From Ruminococcus sp. (GTDB lineage: Bacteria > Bacillota > Clostridia > Oscillospirales > Ruminococcaceae), in contig JAFQHO010000002.1 of the NCBI GenBank assembly GCA_017397925.1, forward strand, positions 1-64,000: a DNA stretch of 64,000 nt. The letters run 5' to 3'. Under the pieces are notes generated by a model that was not told the origin of the DNA, made no database searches, and saw only the letters and a list, made by a program, of their open reading frames with translations. Shown here piece after piece: positions 43,498 through 50,988 of the stretch. The position numbers and the translations under genes are program-made. Position 1 is the stretch's first letter. The number at the start of each line of letters is the position of its first letter.

Positions 43498-45420
43498 ATG
43501 AAAAAAATTATTGCAGGTGTGCTGGCATTAACTCTTGTCAGCGGTTTTGTCCCATTTAACAATAATATAACTGATAAATATACAGTTTATGCACAGGGCG
43601 AAAAAGCGGAATATACCGAGGGAACTTACGGTATATTGAATTACAAGAATTATGGCGATCACATCGAAATTACAGGCTGTGATACTTCTGCTGATGCGGT
43701 CGAAATCCCATCTGAAATTGATGGAGTTATTGTTACAGGTATTGACAATTATGCTTTTTATGGTTGTAATTCTCTGATTTCTGTTACAATTCCTGACAGT
43801 GTTACAAGTATTGGCGATTATGCACTTTATGGCTGTGAAGCTCTGGATTCAATTGATATTTCCAAAGCAAATGATTACTACTCAAATGTTGACGGTGTAT
43901 TGTTTAATAAGGATATGACAACTATTATACGGTACCCAATTAGTAAAAATGATAATGATGAATATACAATCCCCGACGGTGTTACTAATATTGGTGCTGC
44001 AGCATTTGAATTTTGCAATGCTTTGACTTCTGTTACAATTCCTGACAGTGTTACAAGTATTGAAGATTCGGCATTTGCTTCTTGTTATAAGCTGACCTCT
44101 ATTACAATCCCGAACAGTGTTACAAGTATTGGCAATAATGCATTTAATTCTTGTGAAGCTCTTACTTCTGTTACAATTTCTGACAGTATTACAAGTATTA
44201 GTGAGTCGACATTTTCTTCTTGTAAAGCTCTTGCTTCTGTTACAATCCCGGACAGTGTTACAAGTATTGGTAATTATGCATTTGTTTCTTGTGAAGCCCT
44301 TACGTCTATTACAATTCCTGACAGTGTTACAAGTATTGGCGAGTCGGCATTTTATTCCTGTAAAGCTCTGACTTCTGTTACAATTCCTGACGGTGTTACA
44401 AGTATTGGTAATCGTTTATTTGATTCTTGTGAAGCTCTGACTTCTGTAACAATTCCTGATAGTGTTACAAGTATTGGTGATGATGCATTTAATTCTTGTA
44501 AATCTCTGGCTTCTGTAACAATTCCTGACAGTGTTACTAATATTGGTTCTGCGGCATTTAATTTTTGTGAATCTCTGACTTCCGTTACTATTCCTGACGG
44601 TATTACAAAGATTAATGATAGAACATTTGGTTTATGTTTTGCTCTTACTTCTGTTACAATTCCTGACAGTGTTACAAGTATTGGTGATTCAGCATTTGCT
44701 TCTTGTGAAGCTCTTGCTTCTATTACAATTCCTGACAATGTTACAAGTATTGGTGAGTCGGCATTTGAATTATGCGATGATCTGACTTCTGTTACAATTC
44801 CTGACAATGTTACAAGTATTGGTGATTCGGCATTTACTTATTGTGAAAAGCTTACTTCCGTTACAATTCCTGACGGTGTTCCAAATATTGGTTATTCAAC
44901 ATTTTATGGTTGTAAAGCCCTTACTTCTATTACAATTCCTGACAGTGTTACAAGTATCGGTAATTTGGCATTTTATTCTTGTGAAGCTCTGACATCTGTT
45001 ACAATCCCCCGCAGCGTTAAAAGTATTAATTTTAGTGCATTTGAATCCTGTACCGCTCTGAATTCCGTTACAATTGAAAACCCAAAATGTGAAATCTGGA
45101 ACTCGTCAAATACAATATCAAATGCAAATGGCGTTTTTACCGGAACAATTTACGGCTATGAAAACTCCACCGCACAAGCATATGCAGAAAAACACAAAAG
45201 AAAATTCGTCAGCCTTGAAGATGCACCAGTTGAAAAACCCACTCTCCCCCTCGGTGATGTAAACGCTGATGGAAATTTTTCCATTGCAGATGCAGTAGTG
45301 CTGCAAAAATGGATTTTAGGCATAGGCGAGCTTAATAACTGGCAAGCAGGGGATGTGTGTACGGACGGTACTATTGATGTATTCGATTTTTGTAAAATGA
45401 GAGAAAATCTTACAACATAA
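43498..45420 (+). CDS. Secreted BspA-like leucine-rich-repeat protein with dockerin (paralogue 1)
   Basis: A 640-residue secreted protein starting at ATG 43498 after AAAGGAGG. Order: signal peptide (KKIIAGVLALTLVSGFVPF), a short N-terminal domain (~30-75), about 17 BspA-type (LRR_5) repeats of 23 residues with consensus SVTIPDSVTSIGDSAFxSC, an end cap with TGTIYGYENSTAQAYAEKH, and a C-terminal dockerin (GDVNADGNFSIADAVVL and CTDGTIDVFDFCK). Nearly every repeat has one Cys at the same place. Such repeats act in adhesion or binding in gut bacteria; the ligand is unknown. The dockerin suggests display on the cellulosome. A tandem paralogue follows. Confidence 0.92.
   Translation: MKKIIAGVLALTLVSGFVPFNNNITDKYTVYAQGEKAEYTEGTYGILNYKNYGDHIEITGCDTSADAVEIPSEIDGVIVTGIDNYAFYGCNSLISVTIPDSVTSIGDYALYGCEALDSIDISKANDYYSNVDGVLFNKDMTTIIRYPISKNDNDEYTIPDGVTNIGAAAFEFCNALTSVTIPDSVTSIEDSAFASCYKLTSITIPNSVTSIGNNAFNSCEALTSVTISDSITSISESTFSSCKALASVTIPDSVTSIGNYAFVSCEALTSITIPDSVTSIGESAFYSCKALTSVTIPDGVTSIGNRLFDSCEALTSVTIPDSVTSIGDDAFNSCKSLASVTIPDSVTNIGSAAFNFCESLTSVTIPDGITKINDRTFGLCFALTSVTIPDSVTSIGDSAFASCEALASITIPDNVTSIGESAFELCDDLTSVTIPDNVTSIGDSAFTYCEKLTSVTIPDGVPNIGYSTFYGCKALTSITIPDSVTSIGNLAFYSCEALTSVTIPRSVKSINFSAFESCTALNSVTIENPKCEIWNSSNTISNANGVFTGTIYGYENSTAQAYAEKHKRKFVSLEDAPVEKPTLPLGDVNADGNFSIADAVVLQKWILGIGELNNWQAGDVCTDGTIDVFDFCKMRENLTT
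43759..45070 (+). repeat. Tandem ~69-bp coding repeats (LRR gene 1)
   Basis: The DNA repeats in ~69-bp units containing GTTACAATTCCTGACAGTG and TTACAAGTATTGG. They encode the 23-residue protein repeats and are similar enough to recombine. Confidence 0.85.
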
Positions 45421-45428
45421 ATAAAAGC

Positions 45429-45462
45429 GGCGGAGGATTTCATTTCTTCCGCCTTTTTATTT
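45429..45462 (+). terminator. Terminator of LRR gene 1
   Basis: GGCGGA (45429-45434) pairs with TCCGCC (45448-45453), followed by TTTTTATTTT. Confidence 0.8.
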
Positions 45463-45548
45463 TCGGGAAATCTCTTTGTGTATATTGCTGTGAAAATACC
45501 GCAGAATTTATGCATAAAGCTGAAATGATATTATTTTTTATAAAATCA

Positions 45549-45577
45549 TTGAATTTTATTTTAGTTTTATGTATAAT
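45549..45577 (+). promoter_or_regulatory. Promoter of the second LRR-dockerin gene
   Basis: TTGAAT, 17 bases, TATAAT, about 60 bp upstream of the start; similar to the promoter at 43424. Confidence 0.85.
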
Positions 45578-45635
45578 ATAAGTAATCAATGATGTTTCAT
45601 TGATACATCTAAAACCAAAAAAGGGGGGCTATTAT

Positions 45636-47273
45636 ATGAAAAAAATTATTGCAGGCGTGCTGGCGTTAACACTTATCAGCTGTTTTGTTCCGTTCAACAA
45701 TAATACAACTGATAAATATACAGTTTATGCACAGGGCGAAACAGAAGAAGACGTTGAATATACCGAGGGAACTTATGACTTGTTGACTTACAGAAATTAT
45801 GGCGATTATATCGAAATTTCAGACTGTGATGTATCTGCCGTTGAAGTTGAAATTCCCTCCGAGATTGACGGAGTCACAGTAACAAGTATTGATACGGGAA
45901 TATTTTATTTTTGTTATGATCTGACTTCAATAAAGGTTTCCGAAACAAATGCTTACTTTTCAAGCATTGACGGTGTATTATTTAATAAGGATCTGACTAC
46001 TATTTTACGATACCCTGCCGGCAAAACCGATACAGAATATGTAATCCCTGATAGTGTTACAAGTATAGATAATAATGCATTTACATATAGTAAAAATTTA
46101 ACTTCCGTTACAATTCCTGACGGTGTTACAAGTATTGGTACGGGAGTATTTTCTCATTGTACAGCTCTGGAATCTGTGACAATTCCCGATAGTGTTAAGA
46201 CTATTGAAGATTCAGCATTTTATAATTGTAAATCTTTGACTTCCGTTACCATTCCTGACGGTGTTACAAGTATTGGCAATGCGACATTTGCTAATTGTTA
46301 CGCTTTGACTTCTGTTACAATTCCCGATAGTGTCACAAACATTGGTAATTCGGCATTTTCTTATTGTAAATCCCTGGAATCTGTGACAATTCCCGATAGT
46401 GTCACAAATATTGGAGCATATGCATTTGATTATTGTAGATCTTTGACATCCGTTACCATTCCCGATGGTGTTACAATTATAGATGAAGGTACATTTGCTT
46501 ATTGTAACGAGCTCACTTCTGTAACAATTCCAGATAGTGTTACAGATATTGGTGCCAATGCATTTGATTATTGCATGTCACTTGCTTCTGTTACGATTCC
46601 TGACAATGTTACAAGCATTGGTTCTTCGGCATTTAATTATTGTAAATCTTTGACTTCCGTTACTATTCCTGACGGTGTTACAAGTATTAATTATTCGACA
46701 TTTAAACAATGTACATCTTTGACATCGGTTACAATTCCTGATAGTGTCACAAGCATTGATATTGATGCATTTGCTTCTTGTAAATCTCTTGCTTCTGTCA
46801 CAATTCCTGACAGTGTAACAAGCATTGGCGGCGTTGCGTTTGGTGGCTGTGAGTCTTTGATTTCTGTAACAATTCCTGACAGTGTTACAAGCATTGATAT
46901 GTATGCATTTACCAACTGTAAAAATCTTACTTCTGTTACAATCGAAAACCCTGACTGTAAAATATATGCCATGTTAGATACAATATCAAATACGGGAAAA
47001 ATTTTTACCGGCACAATCTACGGCTATGAAAACTCCACCGCACAAGCATACGCAGAAAAATATGACAGAAAATTCGTCAGCCTTGAAGACCCCACCCTCC
47101 CCCTCGGCGATGTAAACGCTGACGGAGAATTTTCCATTGCAGATGCAGTGGTGCTGCAAAAATGGATTTTAGGCATAGGCGAGCTTAATAACTGGCAAGC
47201 AGGGGATGTGTGTACGGACGGTACTATTGATGTATTCGATTTTTGTAAAATGAGAGAAACACTTACAACATAA
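45636..47273 (+). CDS. Secreted BspA-like leucine-rich-repeat protein with dockerin (paralogue 2)
   Basis: A 545-residue paralogue of the preceding gene with the same layout: near-identical signal peptide, N-terminal domain, about 13 repeats of 23 residues, the same TGTIYGYENSTAQAYAEK cap and a nearly identical dockerin. ATG 45636 lies after an unusual all-G site (AAGGGGGG). Repeat interiors have diverged while both gene ends are almost identical, suggesting a tandem duplication kept alike by gene conversion. It ends in a hairpin at 47297. Confidence 0.92.
   Translation: MKKIIAGVLALTLISCFVPFNNNTTDKYTVYAQGETEEDVEYTEGTYDLLTYRNYGDYIEISDCDVSAVEVEIPSEIDGVTVTSIDTGIFYFCYDLTSIKVSETNAYFSSIDGVLFNKDLTTILRYPAGKTDTEYVIPDSVTSIDNNAFTYSKNLTSVTIPDGVTSIGTGVFSHCTALESVTIPDSVKTIEDSAFYNCKSLTSVTIPDGVTSIGNATFANCYALTSVTIPDSVTNIGNSAFSYCKSLESVTIPDSVTNIGAYAFDYCRSLTSVTIPDGVTIIDEGTFAYCNELTSVTIPDSVTDIGANAFDYCMSLASVTIPDNVTSIGSSAFNYCKSLTSVTIPDGVTSINYSTFKQCTSLTSVTIPDSVTSIDIDAFASCKSLASVTIPDSVTSIGGVAFGGCESLISVTIPDSVTSIDMYAFTNCKNLTSVTIENPDCKIYAMLDTISNTGKIFTGTIYGYENSTAQAYAEKYDRKFVSLEDPTLPLGDVNADGEFSIADAVVLQKWILGIGELNNWQAGDVCTDGTIDVFDFCKMRETLTT
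46025..46935 (+). repeat. Tandem ~69-bp coding repeats (LRR gene 2)
   Basis: Same unit as in gene 1, about 13 copies, for example GTTACAATTCCTGACGGTG followed by TTACAAGTATTGG. Confidence 0.85.
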
Positions 47274-47296
47274 AACAACGTGAAATAGCCTATTTC

Positions 47297-47319
47297 AGGG
47301 GTGAGCATTGCTCACCCCT
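47297..47319 (+). terminator. Hairpin after LRR gene 2
   Basis: AGGGGTGAGC (47297-47306) and GCTCACCCCT (47310-47319) pair perfectly across ATT, followed by AATTTC. Stable stem, weak T-run. Confidence 0.65.
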
Positions 47320-47405
47320 AATTTCATCTATTGTTAAAATCAACCAAAACCATCACTATATTTTTGTGCAGTCATACAAACTTGAATAAAACTTTCAAAA
47401 ACCTA

Positions 47406-47434
47406 TTGACATTCGTATATTGATATGCTACAAT
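47406..47434 (+). promoter_or_regulatory. Orphan consensus promoter
   Basis: TTGACA, 17 bases, TACAAT on the plus strand between two convergent genes. No plus-strand coding region follows; a hairpin ends the possible transcript about 60 bases later. Confidence 0.75.
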
Positions 47435-47440
47435 ACAAGT

Positions 47441-47499
47441 AGAGCTAAAATCCACTGTGATAGATGTAGAAAAGCTCCCCCTAAGGAGAGCTTTTCTGA
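47441..47499 (+). ncRNA. Candidate small RNA
   Basis: Expected transcript from the promoter at 47406-47434, starting near 47441 and ending at the hairpin AGAAAAGCTC (47468-47477) / GAGCTTTTCT (47488-47497). The hairpin may instead serve the convergent gene at 47529. No known RNA family is recognised. Confidence 0.4.
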
Positions 47500-47528
47500 A
47501 AGGGTATTATGATAGAAATAGGGTTATC

Positions 47529-50500
47529 TTATTTTTCGGGAAGTGAGGATATAACGCCTGCTACTAACTTCTGAATTGAAATAGCATCAGAAGCGGTAAC
47601 ACCTTCTCCGCCTGATACATCGGCGTTCTTTCTTCCCTGCTCCGATAATGCATACTTATCGGGATTGCCTATGCTCTGGAAAATTGCTGCGGCATCTGCC
47701 ATTGTAACAACACCGTCACAGTTTGCATCGCCTATAATTCCCACTGTAGGAGTTTCCACAGGAGTTGTAGTAGTTGTTACAGGAGGCACTGTTGTTGGTG
47801 GTACTGTTGTTACAGGTGCAGCGGGTGCGTTTTCCTTGACGAGAACAGCATAGTTCATAACGTTGTATGATGTTGTGTTAGTACCAAGTGAAATAACTTC
47901 GCCTGCCTTTACGGACTTTTCGTAGATATCAAATACTACATCATTGCTGCTTGCTGCCTGCTCTGAGGTCTTTGTCCAGCCGTTAAGCCATTCGGGAATT
48001 GCTCCCATAGACTCCTGTACTCGTGTATCAAGAAGAACTGATACTGTGATATCCTTTGCCGCTGTAAATTCAGCAAGCTCATTTGCACTGTTTTTGGAAT
48101 CGCAGGCTGTCTGTATCATTTCAGCTCCTGCGAGAGAAGCAGGAAGCTGTGTATAGGTGAAATCTCTGTCACCGTAAATGAGAGAGCCTACTGCTGCATT
48201 GCCTGTGATTTTCCAGTCTGCACTATTATCCATATCCTTGACAGCAAGCTCCTTTACAAGCTCACCGCTGATAGTGTTATAATTAATTTCCAGAATCCAC
48301 TTCTGGTCGTCACTGTCGTTACATTCCCATTCAATAACATTTGCACCTGCTTCTGTTGATGCGCCTGATACGCCAATGCCGCTTGCGTCCTTAGTGACCT
48401 TTGTGCATATAGCATATGTTCCGTCGCCGTTGTCAACAAGCTTGAAAAGCTGTGCATCGCTATTGGTATTATCCCAAATTCCGATGTTTGTTCCATTCTC
48501 TGTCTTTGCAGAGTCAACATCGAGTAAAAATGTCTTTCCGTCACCTACTTCTGAGTAGATGTAGTAATATCCCGGTGCTGATGATTCAGCAAACTTCCAT
48601 ACAGTACTGCCAGCTGTACCCTGCTGAACATTTGTACCGTTTTCAGCCTTTGAATCAGCTACTTCCAGATACAATCCGCTTTTCTTGTTCTTTATCTTAT
48701 AGTTATATCCTGTGTCAATTACGGCACCTGTCTTTGAGGGATTGGCTGAGATTCCGTTTGTGTTGACCGTATCTGTAGGTCTTGCAGGAAGGTCATAGCC
48801 TGTGCCAAGGAAAAAGCTTGTATGAGGTGGCTGATTGTATGCGGTATTCTGTGAAGAAACCTGCATACGGTACTGTGCGTCGTGCATAAGAGTTGTTATG
48901 CGGTAATCTGTTTCGTATGGTGTACAATAAATTCTCACCGAGTTGTTATCTGCGGCTCTTACAATAAGTTCCTCACGCCAGTCGCCGAAAAGGTCAGCAG
49001 AAAGGCAAGGGTTGCCCTTTGTGGAGTTATTTGTGATAAATCCTGTAGTTGTAAGAAGTGTATCAATTTTGCCGCTTGCGTTCATCTTTGAAATTGTGGC
49101 AGGCTTAGCATCGCCGCCGTCAAGGTACTCTCTTTCAAGGTCGCCGTCCCAATAGGTGAAGAAATTCTGTGCGCCCTTCGTGGAGGATACCTGTCCTCCC
49201 TTTACGTTGATAGTACCGTTTGTGTATGGTCCCCAGTATTCCGAACCGGGATTTGCGGCAGTTACGTTAGCCGCACCGCATCGTCCTGTATCTTTTGTAC
49301 CGTTTTCGTGGTAGATTGTCTTACCTGATGCGGCTTCAATAATACTTACGCCCCAGCCTGAGGATTGTTCCTCGTGGCAGACAAAAAGTTCCAGACCTGC
49401 TCTGTCGGGTTCGAAATCGGAAAGATGCATAGCGTCACCGTGTCCTAAATTGGTACACCATAAAACCTTGCCGTTATCATCAATACAAGTTGCACCTGTG
49501 ATGATTTCTTGTTTGCCGTCACCGTCAACGTCAGCAGGCATACTGTTGTGGTTTCCGTCGCCGTATCCTGCCGCAGATGAATTGTTTCCTGTATCAAACG
49601 CCCATTTTTTAATGAGTTTCTTATTTTCAACTCCGTAGCAAGTCGCTGTCATACGTGTATAATATCCGCGTCCTGTGATTACGCAGGGGTGAACACCGTC
49701 AACATAAGCTACTGAACCCCAGAAACGGTCTACACGGTTTCCGTACTTATCGCCCCAGCTGCTGACTGTGCCTCTTGCAGGCTCATAATCAACAGTATCA
49801 AGAGCCGCACCTGTTGCACCGTCAAAGAGGGTGTAGTATTCGGGACCGTCCAGAATATATCCGTCACCATTGCGGTAATCCTTAGAGCCGTCACCGATAA
49901 CTTTTCCTGTGCCGTCCTTTGTTCCGTCGGCTGTCTTACAGGTCATTTCAGCCTTTCCGTCAAGGTCGAAATCGGCTACGTAGAACTGTGTATAGTGGGC
50001 ACCTGCACGGATATTGACGCCTAAATCAATTCTCCATACTCTTGTGCCGTCCAGTCTTACGCAGTCGATAAAGACATTGCCTGTCTTTCCGCCCTTTGAG
50101 TTGTCTTGAGAGTTGCTGGGGTCCCACTTGACGAAAAGCTCATACTGACCATCACCGTCAATATCTCCTACGGACATATCGTTAGGACTGTATGTACATC
50201 CCGAACCTGTGGGCGGCGACATAGGGATATCGAAATATGTATTGCCTGAAACAAGACGGCAATTTTCGGAGCTTACCAAAGCACCGCTTGATGAGAGGGT
50301 ATCAACACGATATTTTGATGAAGCACTTCCCTGTGCGTCGAGGTAACAAGTAGCCTTACCGGCCTCACTCGTATAAATCAGTGTATTGTCACGATAAAGC
50401 TTATACACGGCATTATCATCATCATTGGCAAGATAGCGCCAGCTCACAAGCATACCTTTGCCTGTATTGACAGCAGTGATACCTCTGTCGAGATATTCCA

Positions 50501-50624
50501 GCATTACATTTGAAGCTGCCTTTGCTTCAAGGCTGTAATCTGCCGCAGGTAGAGCAAATGAGGATGATGCTGTTACTGCAATTGCTGCCGATGCTGATAG
50601 CAGGCGTCTGAATTTGTTCTTCAT
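47529..50624 (-). CDS. PL11 rhamnogalacturonan lyase with CBM13 and dockerin
   Basis: A 1031-residue secreted enzyme that cuts the rhamnogalacturonan I backbone of pectin by beta-elimination. Order: signal peptide (~1-37); PL11 domain (~38-635) with a fibronectin-like start (GITAVNTGKGMLVSWRYL), calcium-rich propeller blades (SVGDIDGDGQYELFVKWDP, ADFDLDGKAEMTCKTADG, PADVDGDGKQEIITG) and HTSFFLGTG near its end; a CBM13/ricin-type domain (~640-780, with QLFKLVDNGDGTYAI and DDQKWIL); a ~130-residue accessory domain; a Thr/Pro/Val linker; and a dockerin (GDANCDGVVTMADAAAIFQ, GGEGVTASDAISIQ). ATG 50624 follows GGAGGAG; the frame stays open 19 codons upstream. The divergent regulator at 50989 probably controls it. 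Confidence 0.93.
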   Translation of the reverse strand: MKNKFRRLLSASAAIAVTASSSFALPAADYSLEAKAASNVMLEYLDRGITAVNTGKGMLVSWRYLANDDDNAVYKLYRDNTLIYTSEAGKATCYLDAQGSASSKYRVDTLSSSGALVSSENCRLVSGNTYFDIPMSPPTGSGCTYSPNDMSVGDIDGDGQYELFVKWDPSNSQDNSKGGKTGNVFIDCVRLDGTRVWRIDLGVNIRAGAHYTQFYVADFDLDGKAEMTCKTADGTKDGTGKVIGDGSKDYRNGDGYILDGPEYYTLFDGATGAALDTVDYEPARGTVSSWGDKYGNRVDRFWGSVAYVDGVHPCVITGRGYYTRMTATCYGVENKKLIKKWAFDTGNNSSAAGYGDGNHNSMPADVDGDGKQEIITGATCIDDNGKVLWCTNLGHGDAMHLSDFEPDRAGLELFVCHEEQSSGWGVSIIEAASGKTIYHENGTKDTGRCGAANVTAANPGSEYWGPYTNGTINVKGGQVSSTKGAQNFFTYWDGDLEREYLDGGDAKPATISKMNASGKIDTLLTTTGFITNNSTKGNPCLSADLFGDWREELIVRAADNNSVRIYCTPYETDYRITTLMHDAQYRMQVSSQNTAYNQPPHTSFFLGTGYDLPARPTDTVNTNGISANPSKTGAVIDTGYNYKIKNKKSGLYLEVADSKAENGTNVQQGTAGSTVWKFAESSAPGYYYIYSEVGDGKTFLLDVDSAKTENGTNIGIWDNTNSDAQLFKLVDNGDGTYAICTKVTKDASGIGVSGASTEAGANVIEWECNDSDDQKWILEINYNTISGELVKELAVKDMDNSADWKITGNAAVGSLIYGDRDFTYTQLPASLAGAEMIQTACDSKNSANELAEFTAAKDITVSVLLDTRVQESMGAIPEWLNGWTKTSEQAASSNDVVFDIYEKSVKAGEVISLGTNTTSYNVMNYAVLVKENAPAAPVTTVPPTTVPPVTTTTTPVETPTVGIIGDANCDGVVTMADAAAIFQSIGNPDKYALSEQGRKNADVSGGEGVTASDAISIQKLVAGVISSLPEK

Positions 50625-50720
50625 AATAATCTCCTCCATATGGCTGTCTTTAAGGATAACTGCACTAAAAATAATCCACAAAACAGTTGATGATATCGTG
50701 TCGCTTTATATGACGTTCTC

Positions 50721-50732
50721 TGACTACAGTCA
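50721..50732. promoter_or_regulatory. Palindrome downstream of the PL11 promoter
   Basis: TGACTACAGTCA is a 12-bp palindrome directly downstream of the PL11 -10 element, a candidate operator. The 50625-50988 gap otherwise holds only the two divergent promoters and leaders. Confidence 0.4.
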
Positions 50733-50733
50733 T

Positions 50734-50762
50734 ATTATACACGATTTTCCCCTGCATTTCAA
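50734..50762 (-). promoter_or_regulatory. Promoter of the PL11 gene
   Basis: The minus strand reads TTGAAA, 17 bases, TATAAT, about 110 bp upstream of the start. Confidence 0.8.
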
Positions 50763-50825
50763 TGAATAAAAATATTCAATGTAAAGGATTATTTTACGTT
50801 TTATCATCGGATATGCATTTTTGTC

Positions 50826-50854
50826 TTGCATTTCCTTCAGATGTATGATATAAT
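50826..50854 (+). promoter_or_regulatory. Promoter of the PBP1-GGDEF-AraC regulator
   Basis: TTGCAT, 17 bases, TATAAT, about 135 bp upstream of the start at 50989. Confidence 0.7.
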
Positions 50855-50988
50855 AGTACATATCAAAGATACTTTAGAGGTTCCCTTTATTATAATTATA
50901 CATCAATAATATTATACCCTAAACTTATTAATAAATCAATGACTTTTTGTGTCTTTTTACTAACATTTTGTCCCGAGGCGGTGATATA

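Noticed and set aside
43759..46935. Regular ~69-bp repeats that could suggest a CRISPR array
   Set aside because: The units are coding, head-to-tail and without unique spacers; they encode BspA-type repeats.
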